Assembly (NCBI GenBank): GCA_009746045.1
Contig: RPFO01001141.1
Location: 62,001 to 126,000, forward strand
DNA from: Mesostigma viride
Lineage: Eukaryota > Streptophyta > Mesostigmatophyceae > Mesostigmatales > Mesostigmataceae
Reading direction: 5' to 3'
DNA: 64,000 nucleotides
Shown here: positions 26,772 to 37,879 of the stretch, one piece after another
Numbering within the stretch: the first letter of the stretch is position 1
Layout of the letters: every line of letters begins with the position of its first letter
Made by a program: the position numbers and the translations under genes
Notes under the pieces: model-generated
What the model saw: only the letters and a program-made list of their open reading frames with translations
What the model was told of the DNA's origin: nothing
Databases searched by the model: none

Positions 26772-28973
26772 TCAGATGCCAGGCAGAGCTTCCCCCCATC
26801 TTCCCTGGGGTGGTGCCGTAACAGGCTTCCCCTTGCGCTGCGAGCGGGTCCTTGCCGACTCCTGCCTCGAAGGGGTCTTGCGCTTGGGTGCTGTCTTCGG
26901 CGCAACCTCTGCTAGCCTCCCCAAAGCGTATTGCTCGAGTTCCTGCCCCGTGTATTGCTTGCCCACCGCGGCAGGGTCCTGGATGCACTTGTACACGGCC
27001 AGCGCCAACCGGATAGCCTGTGGGTCCGCGCCCAGGTCTACCTCTGGTTGCTGTTTCCAGGGTGCCGCGTGTCGCATTCCTGGCGTGGCGCGCTGTCCTG
27101 CGGTGACGGACGGCCGCAGTATTACCGAAGGTATACCCGACTTGATCACTAGCTCACCCACGTCGTCCAGACCAGGGTCTGCCACAGGGATGGGGGTGCC
27201 CGGAGCACCCCCTGGCCCCCCCTGGCTCGGCAGCACGGCAAGGGTGGAGGGCGGCGGCAGGTCGGGCAGGGCAGACGGCTTTGGTGTCGCCGGCGACGGC
27301 ACCACGAGCACGAGAGAGGGATCGTAGGAGACGGGCACAAGCTTTAAGAAGTGCATCTCAAGGAAGAAGTGGGGGACGCCAACCAGATCCGATAGTGACG
27401 CGTGAACAGAGGATGCGGACGTGCGCGCCGACACCCTGGCATCCAGGCCTGTCACGACCAGGGTGTTCTCAGGGCCGGCAGGAGAGGGCTCGGCATCCTC
27501 CTGTGCGCGCTCCTGCCCCCCCCCCCGGTTCTGCTGCGGCCGCATCTTGGTGCAGCACAGCCCGAGCCGCACAATGTCCCTCACCACCAGGCGCCGTTGG
27601 GAGCCACCCCCGATTCTCCCCTCGGACCCCTTGGTGGAACCGTTGGGCGCTGCACCCCTGGCAGGCAATGGCCGCAGCGACTCAAACATGAGCACGGCCG
27701 AGGTCCAGCGGCCAGATGGCGGCTTAAACTCGCACCCGTACCAACCCCCCGACGATGTCTCTGCCAGCAGAGCGTAGGTGGAGCCATCCCCTCGACACTT
27801 GAGTACCACGCCCCCGTAGCTGGTCAGGGGGGGGGAGCCAGGGGGCAGCGCCACGCGCACGCTGATGCGGTCCGGTAACTCCTGCGTGGGCGGCCCATAG
27901 CGGCCCGGCGGCGGCTCGGCGGATTTGCGCCACAGCCGGCGGCCCTGGGTGCCCACAAACGCGGTGGTGGCAGATGACAGCTCGCAACCGCTGATGTCAT
28001 CGCCCAAGTCCCTCTCAGCGCGCGTTAAGGCCCCCTCCCTCACGTCCACACTCACGTTGGCCAGAAATGAAACCGACGTCCCCGTGGCCTCCCAACTACT
28101 GGCGCCTGTGCCCTTGTCTCCCTCCGCCCCCGGCCGCTCCCTGGTACGGCTCCACAGCAGCTGCTTGTGAGCGGGCGGCATGCGCACGGCGGCACGCTGC
28201 TCGTCCGACAGCTGGCGGAACCACGCGTTGGAGGTGCCCAGGACGGCCTGACACAGCGCGGCCACCACTTTGGTTCGCGCAAAGCCGGCACGCGGGCGCA
28301 CCAATGCTGGCGCGGTTTCGGGGGGGACCATGCCAGCTGTCAAGGTGCCACGCTCGGTACGGCTGTCGCTGTCAAGGAACGCGATGACCTTGGAGCACTC
28401 CGAGACCGCAGTCCAAATGCGGGTCTGCAGCTCGCGCTCGGCCTCGCTCGCCAGGTCCGCCGCCGGCTGCTCCGTCCACCAGCCGCTGCGCCACTTGAGC
28501 GGGGCGTCGTTCTCGTGCAGACGCACCGTTGCCCATCCGCTTTTGACGGACAGGACCGTCGCGATTTTGCCGTCCAATTCGGGCTTGCGCCCGTCATCAC
28601 TTTTCAGTCGGACAACGCGGGAGGCACCCTCTACTTGTGGTTGCTGTACCCCTTTCTCGGCCGGACTGCTGTCAAATAAGTGAGACAGGTCCTTAATGTT
28701 AAAAATCCTAGTATCGTAGCCGCCTTGCAACAACAGCTTGTTCGCCAGGTCGACACCGGCGGCTCCTCGCTCGCTCAGGTCCGCGACCAGAACGTTGCAA
28801 TAACGTTTTTGCTTGCCGTCAACCACCCGCTCAAGCGCGGGAGGCAGGGACTCGCGAAGAGAGCAGCAGCAAATTCGAGCGCTTCTGAGTTTCGTTGGTC
28901 TTAATGGAACCCAGTTGAGAGTTGGTCGCTCTTCCTGGAAAACACGCGTTAGAGGATATAATGCAAGCATCAT
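26772..28973 (-). CDS. HCF173-like protein: atypical SDR with inserted CIA30 domain
   Basis: A 733-codon minus frame without stops. Residues ~55-100 (CNVLVADLSERGAAGVDLAN, KLLLQGGYDTRIFNIKD) resemble a degenerate Rossmann start. Residues ~130-165 (LDGKIATVLSVKSGWATVRL, KWRSGWW) look like a small SH3/KOW-type insert. A CIA30 domain follows (SYGGVVLKCRGDGSTYALL, then FKPPSGRWTSAVLMFESLRP), then FFLEMHFLKLVPVSYDPSLV and GELVIKSGIPSVILRPS, which match the late part of the HCF173-type fold. In plants HCF173 is a chloroplast protein needed for psbA translation and photosystem II assembly; the role here is inferred. The N-terminus is uncertain: TTTTCCAG at about 28,935-28,942 (minus) could be an acceptor, so a transit-peptide exon may lie further upstream. 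The C-terminal 50 residues are Lys/Arg-rich. Confidence 0.72.
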   Translation of the reverse strand: MMLALYPLTRVFQEERPTLNWVPLRPTKLRSARICCCSLRESLPPALERVVDGKQKRYCNVLVADLSERGAAGVDLANKLLLQGGYDTRIFNIKDLSHLFDSSPAEKGVQQPQVEGASRVVRLKSDDGRKPELDGKIATVLSVKSGWATVRLHENDAPLKWRSGWWTEQPAADLASEAERELQTRIWTAVSECSKVIAFLDSDSRTERGTLTAGMVPPETAPALVRPRAGFARTKVVAALCQAVLGTSNAWFRQLSDEQRAAVRMPPAHKQLLWSRTRERPGAEGDKGTGASSWEATGTSVSFLANVSVDVREGALTRAERDLGDDISGCELSSATTAFVGTQGRRLWRKSAEPPPGRYGPPTQELPDRISVRVALPPGSPPLTSYGGVVLKCRGDGSTYALLAETSSGGWYGCEFKPPSGRWTSAVLMFESLRPLPARGAAPNGSTKGSEGRIGGGSQRRLVVRDIVRLGLCCTKMRPQQNRGGGQERAQEDAEPSPAGPENTLVVTGLDARVSARTSASSVHASLSDLVGVPHFFLEMHFLKLVPVSYDPSLVLVVPSPATPKPSALPDLPPPSTLAVLPSQGGPGGAPGTPIPVADPGLDDVGELVIKSGIPSVILRPSVTAGQRATPGMRHAAPWKQQPEVDLGADPQAIRLALAVYKCIQDPAAVGKQYTGQELEQYALGRLAEVAPKTAPKRKTPSRQESARTRSQRKGKPVTAPPQGRWGEALPGI

Positions 28974-29826
28974 TGCCAGCTCGTGTCCACGTGCAAGTTT
29001 AGCTTGGCATCATCGTTGTCGTAAAATCAAGCTCCTTGAAATATCTTGCTAGGTGAGGAAGTGCACAGCAGATGGGCAGCCTTTGGATAGGACTTGTCCT
29101 GTGTTTGTCCTGGAGCTACCGCGCACGTTCTTCGGGTACGTTGTTATTACAGCCATGAAATTGGCCGGGCATGAGCAGGGTCACGTGTCAAGCTTGTGAT
29201 GGATAACTTCCAGCAGCTCTAATGCCGGGAAAACGGTTATCATTCCAATTGTGGCACAATGCTTGCTGCTGGTTGCCGTACTCAAGGCGCTAGCGAGAGC
29301 TCTATCGAGGTCGGTTCACTCGGTTGTCGTGGTCGTGGTTTAGGCGGGCCACTTGGCGCAATTCTGTATTCTTCATTTACCTGCTTCGCCACAAGTGCTA
29401 GTGTGGATGTAGTGTACTTTGTTTGTTTACTAGCCGTTAAGTACGGTGACGAACGGAGTTCAACGCTTCGGTTTGACTTCGCGTTCAGCTCAGCTCGAGG
29501 TTGGGCTTGCTCTGGGCAAGTTGCCCGACGAGGGCAAGTTGGTTTGACTTTCGCGGACTTGATGGGTTTGTGAAAATGTGCAGCGAGGAAGCTTACCGCA
29601 AATCTGGTGGAGAATCATGGTGGGCTTGGCGGGGTAAGAACTGGGATAGCTGACATGGTGATGCGCCCTCATTTCATTGTGGGTTTGGCTGCTCTACGCC
29701 CCGACTAGTTCACGACGCGTTTTGGCAACAAGATTGTCTGCAGCCACAAACGAGGCGGCAATGACAAGTGAGAGAACGCCTAGTCGTAGGTGAAGGCAGC
29801 ATCGGTGCTCTTCGGACGCGGTTACG
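28974..29826. promoter_or_regulatory. Shared upstream region of two divergent genes
   Basis: Lies between the start of the HCF173-like gene (minus) and the kinase-like gene (plus). It probably holds both promoters and perhaps a 5' exon of the HCF173-like gene. No canonical TATA box or coding exon could be fixed. Confidence 0.35.
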
Positions 29827-32800
29827 ATGAGGGTAAATGTTCTCCTGTCATGCCGGCCCGAGGAGCCGGTGGTATACGGCGTGCGACATGCTGCAGATTT
29901 CAGAATTGAGGACTTGGCGAGGCTGATTGAGAAAAAGTACGAATATGAAACACGCCACGCCATTGAGATTGAATACCTCGCTATCAATGGTCATCGCGTG
30001 CCCCCGTTGGAGTTCGTGGAAGACGTCATACGCGCGGAGGACCTCGTCATCGCTCACGTCGTCGGCTACCCTTTGTCCACTGACATTGCCGTAGGCTGGC
30101 CTGCTCAGAGTAGTGAGGCACATGGTCTGGCAGCACTGTCGACTCCGAAGTTCTGCGCACTGCTAGTGGCCATCGTTATCACAACCGCCATTCTTACGTC
30201 GATTTTGTCCCCGACAACGGTAGATCTAAATTTCCTCCCTTACAGAAAGGGCCGCACGGAAATACAGCGCCACGGGCAGGAAATGCCTGGCCACCCGGTT
30301 CACACGTGGCGAAGGACAAGCGCCGACGAGGATGATGCCACACCCAGAAGCCTCAGGGATGGCTGGTCGATGCCAGCAGGGACAGGACGATACGAGGATA
30401 CGGATGACGTAGAGCCGGAAGACAAGCCGATGTCCCGTAAATTGCCACCAGATGCGCCGGTGCGACGGCCCGCTCCAGTGGAGGCAGGGGTGCCCAACCC
30501 ACGGCCGCGGGTGCTTGCGTTGCAGGAGCGTGCTGGCACCCGCACGCCCACGGATGCCAGTGCCACGTCATCCTCCCCTCACATGCGGCGGGCAGGGCTT
30601 GCCGAGACACCGTCCTTTGTGTCGCCTGCAGTGCCTCGTGGACGGCCAGTCCCTAGCCACCAGGAGGATGCACAGACCGTAGCGGCAGGGGTTGCTGCCG
30701 CGGGTGTACCCCTGCAGGTACCCAACCCCATGCCGTCCGTCAGCACAAGGCCACGGGGGCACGAGCCCATGACCCGCCCGGCTGGCGTGCCGTCACAAAC
30801 AGCCGCCAACCCCGCGGCGGGGGCGGTCGCGCGCGCGCCCGATGGGCTACCCGACCGCGTCCTGTGTGCAGAGCTCCCGCTGGTGACGTCGCGCAGCGGC
30901 ACCCACAGCTGGCCGAGTGTGCGCGCGCCCACGTGGACCAGCTGCTGTGTGGGGTGCAACATGGTGCTGTCCTACCCACCGGACGCCGTGATGCTGGGCC
31001 GCCACGCATACCCGATCGAGACGGGTGCGTCGGGCGCCATCATCCTGATGGCCCACTTTGGCGACGGGCGCCCGCCCGCGTTTGTCAAGTTCATCTGCGT
31101 GCCTGGAGTACAGGTGGGTGCAGGGGGAGATGAAGGGGGGGGGGGGAGGTGAAGGATCTGGGTGCAGCTAGTGGTGCGTCTGTGTGTCTGTGTGCAGGTG
31201 GCACGGGGTGGGAAGGCGGGGGGTCTGGCCTGGTTAGGGGAGGGAGGGAGCACGCAGGGGGGGCGCATGTGGGTCGGTGGCTCGTAATTGGTTGCTCTAT
31301 TTGGAAGCAGGTAGGAATGTGCCCCGATGAGGGCTGGGGCAGCTCCATGCACGTTGTCTGTGTGGCACCTGGTCCTCCCGCGGACCCCTTCCCCGGACGT
31401 TCGGGGATGAGGACGGCGCGGTGTGCTAGGTCTTGGGGCCAGGTGGGGGAGAGTGCGCACAGCTTGCTGCTTCACGCGGGAGGCCCCCACCAAACTAGGA
31501 TGGCCAAGCAAGGGGGCGGAGAGAGGGTGAAGGCCGCGCAACGAAAGAGTGGTCCACCAGTCACTGTTGGTTGGAGTGGGAAAGTCCATGTGCCTAGCGC
31601 TAACGCTGCCCCCCAGAAGGTCCTGCATCCTTGCCCCCAACCCTTCCATTCCTGATGCACACGCACCTGACAACGCACCGCCGCTGCGCATCTGTGGCCA
31701 TGCACGTGCCGTCATGTTCATGCATCTTGTGCTTGTGCTTGTGCTTGTGCTTGTGCTTGTGCTTGCGCTTGCGCTTGCGCTTGCGCTTGCGCTTGCGCTT
31801 GCGCTTGCGCTTGCGCTTGCGCTTGCGCTTGCGCTTGCGCTTGCGCTTGCGCTTGCGCTTGCGCTTGCGCTTGCGCTTGCGCTTGCGCTTGCGCTTGCGC
31901 TTGCGCTTGCGCTTGCGCTTGCGCTTGCGCTTGCGCTTGCGCTTGCGCTTGCGCTTGCGCTTGCGCTTGCGCTTGCGCTTGCGCTTGCGCTTGCGCTTGC
32001 GCTTGCGCTTGCGCTTGCGCTTGCGCTTGCGCTTGCGCTTGCGCTTGCGCTTGCGCTTGCGCTTGCGCTTGCGCTTGCGCTTGCGCTTGCGCTTGCGCTT
32101 GCGCTTGCGCTTGCGCTTGCGCTTGCGCTTGCGCTTGCGCTTGCGTGTGTTGCGCAGGTCACCTCCAGCTACATCTTTTACGCGGGCAAGACGGGAGTGG
32201 ACGCATGCAAACAAAAAGCTCAAGCTGGCAACTACATGCTGCTCAACACCATGTCCGTCGAGCGCATGGCGGCCGAGTGCGGGCTGGACGACCTGTCGGT
32301 GCGATCGTGGACTGAGCAAGTGTACGCAGCGCAACCACGCACCAACGCGCTGGTGGACCAGCAAGGGGTTTTCTCCACCGCGGCTCCCGGTGTGTCTCTC
32401 AACAGCATCATGAACCAGGGCATGCCGCGCATGAGCTTTGAGGAGATGAAGGCGATCGCTGACAAGATGAACGGGACCAAGATCCTGCGCGCCGCGGTGT
32501 TCGACGTCCTCTTCTCGAACGTGGACCGGCACCCGGGCAACGTGTTCGTGACGGAGAGTGGCCACATGACGCTGATCGACAACGACCAGGTGGGGTCACT
32601 GTAGCGGGTGTGGCGGCTGTAGTGGGTATGGCGGGTGTGGTTGCTAAGCGGGTATGGATGATGGAGGGGGGACGGACACTGGTACAGACTGCGTGTACAG
32701 ACATCGTACTGGGTGTGGTGGGTAGGGTCAACATTATTTGCCTTTGGGAAGCATCCATGTTGGAGAGTCTAGTAGATAGTCTTCGTGACTCTAGGGGCAG

Positions 32801-34511
32801 ATTTTTGGCTGATAGCAATGGGTTAACGTGATGGTCCAAGGGATGGGTTGTAGCCTTTTGGGGGGTTGGGTAGTGTTGAGTTTCTTGCTGACAGGTGACA
32901 GCTCATCCATGCCTGAAGCAAGTGCAGAACTGCCCTCGGCACGTGGAAGTGGGGGGCAAGTTCTTAGCTCTTCCGCTCGGATCGGAAACGTGCGTGGATA
33001 TGTGCCGGCGGCCAGAGGCAGAGACGGGCCGTGTTTAGACCGGGCCATGCTTAGCCAGGCGTGGGAGCGAGGGATGAGTCGATGGCTACGGCCACCCAGG
33101 GCGGCGTGCAGGGAGCTAGCATAAATGACACCCCGGGCTTTTGCCGCCACATCCCTGGATGCTACGGCGTCCACTTGCCCCCCTGCCCTTCTACCCCTTG
33201 GCTTGACCCTTTGCTGGCCCCTGTTCGTTACCCCTTGGCTTTGTCCCCACGAACATCACACGATCGAGCTGCGTGCGCGTCCAGGTGTTTGGCACCATCA
33301 ACAAGGCGTACATCGACTCAGTGTTCATCCCCACCACAGACCGGCACGCAGTGGGGCAGCGGGGGGGCAAGGGCGCGTTCGCAAAGGCGCTGGACTACAG
33401 GTAGGGCGTGCGCGCGTCAGGGGAATCCATGCGGCTGATGAGGCAACGCAGGATGAGCGGGTGGGGCTATGTGGTGGTTAGAGCATGGCTTGGACCATGG
33501 GACGGGACCTGGAGCGTAGAGAGTGGTGTGAGGCCACATGCCGATGAAGTGTGCTGCCCTGTGCGGTTATCCCGGGGCAAGCAGTGGCATTCACGGTCTC
33601 CATCACAGCCTTGGTTTGGATGCAACGTCGGTTTTTTTTGGAAACCTTCTTGTTTCCCTCGTCATTTGTATTTCTTTATGAGGAGCTTGGGCCTAATTCT
33701 TTCTATTCGGCGTTCAAGCAGTGAATGGCACTGTGCCACTACAGCATGGTGGTTGCCTGTTGTTGCACTTGATGGCTTCATTTGTATCTTTTCATGTTGT
33801 TAGCAATGACCAGCACCGGGAATTTCTCATACGACGACCCTGTAATCAACTATGTTTACAGGTATTGAAGCATAGTAGCTGGATCGTTCCCAGGTGCAAA
33901 AGATGCTTTTGTTCCAGGGCGACCAGCTAGCCTGCCACCATGGCTTCTAGGCTTAGCTGGGGCCAATACTTCGCTGGAAGCGCTTTTTGAAAAATCTTAT
34001 TTTTCTAGCTAGAGTACTGTAGTCCCATGGACGGCATGGAGTTGTATAGTGTATGTGTGCATGGTGGGACAGTTGACAAGCGAGGGTTGGATGAGTCATG
34101 CTGTGAAGCAGCCTGGATTTCAACTTATGGCCATCCTCTTTCATTCCCTGATTCTTGCAAGCACCTGCCTCTGGTATGTGCTTGGGTTATGTGCCTTCCC
34201 CCTGCAGGTGCCATGCCAAAGGGGGCAAGCTGGGCTTTGACTACCCCCCATCCGTGGAGCGATGCATGCAGCGCTTCTCCAGGATGAGCCCTGAGGAGCT
34301 GATGCACAAGTACGGGATGACCTCAGTGCGCCACGCCGCCGCCGTGCAGGAGCGCTCGACGCAGCTGCTCACGCTGGGGTTTGAGGCGACGATCGAGAAA
34401 GTGGGCGAGCACCAGAAAAAAACGTACGTGCCAGAGAAGGGAATCACGCAGGGCTCGCGGTGGCGGCCGATGGTACCCAGCCCGTGTGACCCGGGCATGG
34501 CGTCACAGTGA
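29827..34511 (+). CDS. Atypical kinase-like membrane protein, 4 exons (712 aa)
   Basis: Exons 29827-31113, 32158-32589, 33285-33400 and 34208-34511, all GT-AG; the joined length is exactly 713 codons with stop. Residues 1-85 have a ubiquitin-like or coilin-N-like pattern (MRVNVLLSCRPEEPVVYGV... AINGHRVPPLEFVEDVI). One membrane segment follows at ~107-127 (FCALLVAIVITTAILTSIL), then ~180 disordered Pro/Arg/Thr residues. The C-terminal half is kinase-like: AFVKF (candidate nucleotide-binding Lys), VFDVLFSNVDRHPGNVFV (catalytic D-R-H-x-G-N) and GHMTLIDND (metal-binding loop in place of DFG). That signature is shared by PI3/PI4-kinase-like and Fam20-like enzymes; the substrate cannot be decided. 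A single anchor between domains suggests a secretory-pathway or endomembrane protein. TGTAA stands at 34,609, 98 bases past the stop. Confidence 0.75.
31725..32146. repeat. TTGYGC hexanucleotide tract (~70 units) in intron 1
   Basis: Starts with about six TTGTGC units and continues as about 64 TTGCGC units with almost no variation, ending 11 bases before the acceptor of exon 2 of the kinase-like gene. Leu-Ala and Arg-Lys frames across it are repeat artefacts. Confidence 0.95.
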
Positions 34512-35090
34512 GCTACTGTTATTTCACGAGACTACAGGCACAGGCCTGAAATCTGGAACATCCGGACCATGAATGGAAGGTATTACTTGTATCGATCAAC
34601 CTGACACCTGTAATTTCCTGCATAGTGGTGCATGCGATTAGTCACGCAGTCCTGTTCTGAGCCGCGGAGCATTAACCCCTTCGGATGATGCAGTGTACCG
34701 GTGACCTAGCTAAGCTACCGGGCTCTCTAATTCTAATATATAGAATATACAAGCTACAGGGGGCAGGGCCCTGAGTGGCCCAGTTGTGGCCATGGAGGTT
34801 GAGGCCTCATACTCAATTGATTATCCATGGTCGGGCGATGCATAGCACGTCCAGTAATGGTAATTGGGCCTCGTTGTCCAGAGCTAGTTTGTCTAGAATG
34901 CACGTGCGGAAACGTGCATCGACGCTCATGGGCCACGCCTTGGCTTCCAGGTTGGATGGCACCGTCACGCGCATGTTACATTCTGGACATTTTCCAGGGA
35001 TCAAAAATGCCAAGCTCGCGCCATGTGCATATGACGATTTATATTTTAGCTAGGCACTCCGCTCAGTCATACTATATCAAGCATGCATTA
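34512..35090. other. Intergenic, no gene seen
   Basis: Contains the probable polyadenylation motif of the kinase-like gene (34,609) and a weak copy of the short dispersed repeat near 34,530. Otherwise I see nothing. Confidence 0.4.
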
Positions 35091-35094
35091 AAAT

Positions 35095-35215
35095 CATGTA
35101 ACATAACTCCGTTGGGAGTACATGTAGCACATATCCCTGAGAATATGTGCTACATGATAGATCTCCCAACGGAGTCATGTTATAATATAGTTTATTTTAA
35201 TTTTTTTACTCTGGG
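35095..35215. repeat. Two LINE 3' ends in opposite orientation
   Basis: CTCCGTTGGGAG at 35,107-35,118 is the minus-strand LINE terminus and CTCCCAACGGAG at 35,163-35,174 is the plus-strand one, sharing ATATGTGCTACATG-type flanks. They sit tail to tail, separated by under 50 bases, and form a hairpin. Confidence 0.7.
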
Positions 35216-35383
35216 TGCACTCTATAGGTGCACCTGCACCACCATGATGTATCATACCCAAAGGCCTAGTACCGGTGTATGGTGATTGGTGGGGGCTCGT
35301 ACCCCCCCCAAGTGGCTGGGAAAAAAAAAAGTATCATATATTTATGGTCCCCAATCATCATTGGATTTTTAGCACATGCATCT

Positions 35384-35860
35384 TGCATGCATAGGTATGG
35401 TTTTCAGCCGCCCTTGGTCTGGCAGGCCCCCAGCGGCTTGGCCAGCCAGGGCGGCATATTCTGACCTGGCCTGGCCCCGGCCAAGGGCATTCCCAAAAGG
35501 GTAGGGAAACATGTCACGAACTACACCCAGATGTTGCTGGATGACCTAGTGGTCCCAGCCCAGTTTGAATACCGCATCCACTCTCTCTCCCTTCTTTGGA
35601 CTGCCATGCAGAACAAGACGCGGTGGCAGAAGATTGTCAAGGCTCACACGCCCGACCCTGTGGGCAAGCCACCTCCCCCTAAGAGGAGGAGGCGTTTTGA
35701 TGAGTAGGGTAGTTAGGATTTTTCTAGACTAGATAGATTAGCGTTAGGTTAGTTAGATTACGCGGCTCCCTCCACTCCACCATCCATCAAGGAATATGTG
35801 CTACATGATCTCCCACCATTCCGGCCCCTTCACCACGGGGTGTGGCAAGGTTGTGTCCTT
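35384..35860 (+). mobile_element. LINE ORF2 3' fragment (degenerate)
   Basis: From about 35,408 the sequence matches 38,702-39,100 of the longer LINE copy, including the C-terminal coding end (PPPKRRRRFDE-type, stop at 35,707) and the 3' untranslated region. It has small deletions and substitutions, lacks an intact frame, and lies next to the minus-strand LINE starting at 35,862. Confidence 0.75.
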
Positions 35861-35861
35861 A

Positions 35862-37793
35862 ATTAATTAATTAATTATCAACATCACTCCGTTGGGAGTA
35901 GATGTAGCACATAGCCCTGAGAAGGGGCATATGGCTTTTAATACATTCTAGGCTACTTCATGCAAGGGTGGGAATGTAAGCTACCCTTGCTCTAGGTGCA
36001 CCAAGGCACCTGCACCCTCATGGTCTATCACGCTATGCCCGGGTAAGGGGGGAGCATGCCTGTGAGGGAGGAAGATCATCATGGCTATACAAGAGCTAGG
36101 ACATGGCTTCTCGACAGAGAGCATCTCTCTGCATGGCATAGCAAGGCTAAATTCTTAATGCAACATCCATGGGGGTCCCATTATAGACAAAGCATGGCTA
36201 AATGTTGAAGGCATCATCCATGGGGGCCATTATGGGCGCACATGCGCGTGGGCCACATGCTAGGCTAAGCCTTACTAATCTACACTACTGGTATATATAT
36301 TAAAAATATAATTACTTACAGCAGAGTGAAATCACTCAAACCAAAGCAAACGCCCAGCTATAAACCTATGTACAGAGCCATGTCAAAGCTCTATACTACG
36401 ATAAGACCAATGGAAACGCCTAACGGGAGGAACTGGTATATATATTCCTAGTCTGAGGTGGCAGGCGGGGGCTGCCAGGGCTTGTGGTCAACGTGGATGA
36501 CCGCCCCCCTCCAGTATACCGGCTTCCCCCTTGCGCTCTGCCGGAGCTGAAGGTAGGTCGGCCATAGCTCGCGTCGCCGTTGTTGCTGGGCCAGGGTCAA
36601 GTCGTCGTCCAGCGTGAAGCGAGTCTCCGAGAGCTTCTTGCGGCATTTAAGGAACGCCAGCTTGTCCGCCATGTACTTAAAGGTGAGGAGCACGGGTGCC
36701 GGGCCAGCCTTCCCCCGCGCGCGGGGGAGGCGGACAGCCGACATGGCCAGCTCACCAGTGAGTAACATGGGGGCAAGAATGGCGCGCTTAAATGCCTCAA
36801 GAAGGCTCGTGGAGGTCTCACCTGCCTGCTGGTCGAAGTGCTTGACGATGACATTGTGGCTGCGCCGGGCGATGTCGGCTTCCTCGCGAAGGTCGAGGGC
36901 TTGTTGCTTGAGTTGTGCCGAGATGGTGGAGGTGGTGGAGGTGGTGTGCTGCTTAAGCAAGTCCGCCCAGGTGGAGGGAGCATCGCCGGCTGAGCCAGCA
37001 GACGCCGGCTGGGCGGCGATGTCCTTTACCGCCTGGGCGGTGAGGCCGGCGGTGTCATGCAAGCTCTCAAGGGCGTTGGCGGTGGCTTGAAGGCGGTGGT
37101 CGAGGTCGAGGAGCTGGGCTTTGATGTCGGCAGTGGAGGCGGAAATGGCAGTGGAGGTGGAGGCGGCGGCGGTGGAAATGTGAGGAAGTTCAGCAGTCAG
37201 CGTGCCGCCGATTGCTGCTATGTCGGCAGCAAGGGGGTCACGTGCTGCTGAAAGGCTTCCGTGAGGATGGAGCGGAGGGTGGGGGCGGAAAGGGGTGAAG
37301 CCCAGATCTCGGCGTCAGAGCGCTGGAGAAGGGAGTTGAGGATGGCGTGCTGGAGACGGGGGCGGTAGCCGCCGACCAGATGGTAGACGTTGCCCACGCG
37401 GCTGCCGTCCGGGGCGAGGAGGCGGTTGGTGGAGAAGAGATGGAGGCACAGGTCGTTAAGCGAAGCGTAATCCCCGAAGAAGATGCAGCGCATAGCATCG
37501 GTCGGAGAAATGGTGGCCCAGTCGTAATCTGCGACCTTGAAAGGCCGGGGACGAAAGCTCGGTTCTGGGTATGAAGACCCTCCTGTGGCGTCGGCTGGGC
37601 GGGTGCGCTTGGGGTCAGGCGATGCAGATGGCGAGGCGTTAAGCCCGGGGGGTTGCTGGACGACCACCAGTGCACTAGTGTCCTCGCCGCCTGCCGGACC
37701 TGATGGCGAAGCTGCAGCCGGAGCTGCAGGCGTATTTTCATTGCTGAGCGCAGCCGCCAGGCTGCGTTGCGTCGAGGCGCGTTTGGTCGCCAT
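35862..37793 (-). mobile_element. LINE copy with ORF1 and 3' UTR, minus strand
   Basis: ORF1 runs from ATG 37793 to the stop at 36448, with one frame break at the C5/G5 run (37,233-37,237); adding one base joins the two halves into about 448 codons. The N-terminal part is Pro/Ala/Ser-rich, the middle is a coiled coil (TADIKAQLLDLDHRLQATAN) and the C-terminal part carries VLLTFKYMADKLAFLKCRKK, TLDDDLTLAQQQRRRELWPT and YWRGAVIHVDHKPW, matching the RNA-binding ORF1 of L1-like elements and the copy at 47.9-48.6 kb. ORF2 is missing from this copy. The 3' UTR (35,862-36,165) is almost identical to 2260-2565 and ends in a TTAA-repeat tail. Confidence 0.8.
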
Positions 37794-37879
37794 ATATTGC
37801 GTATTAGATTCGGAAAATTATATCAGCATGTGCGTCTTAGAAAGACGAAGCGATAGTGATATTCACGGCTAAATTCGGT

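Noticed and set aside
31549-32604. 351-codon frame with a Leu-Ala repeat, and opposite Arg-Lys/Ala-Ser frames
   Set aside because: Product of the TTGCGC hexamer; its real part is exon 2 of the kinase-like gene from 32,158.
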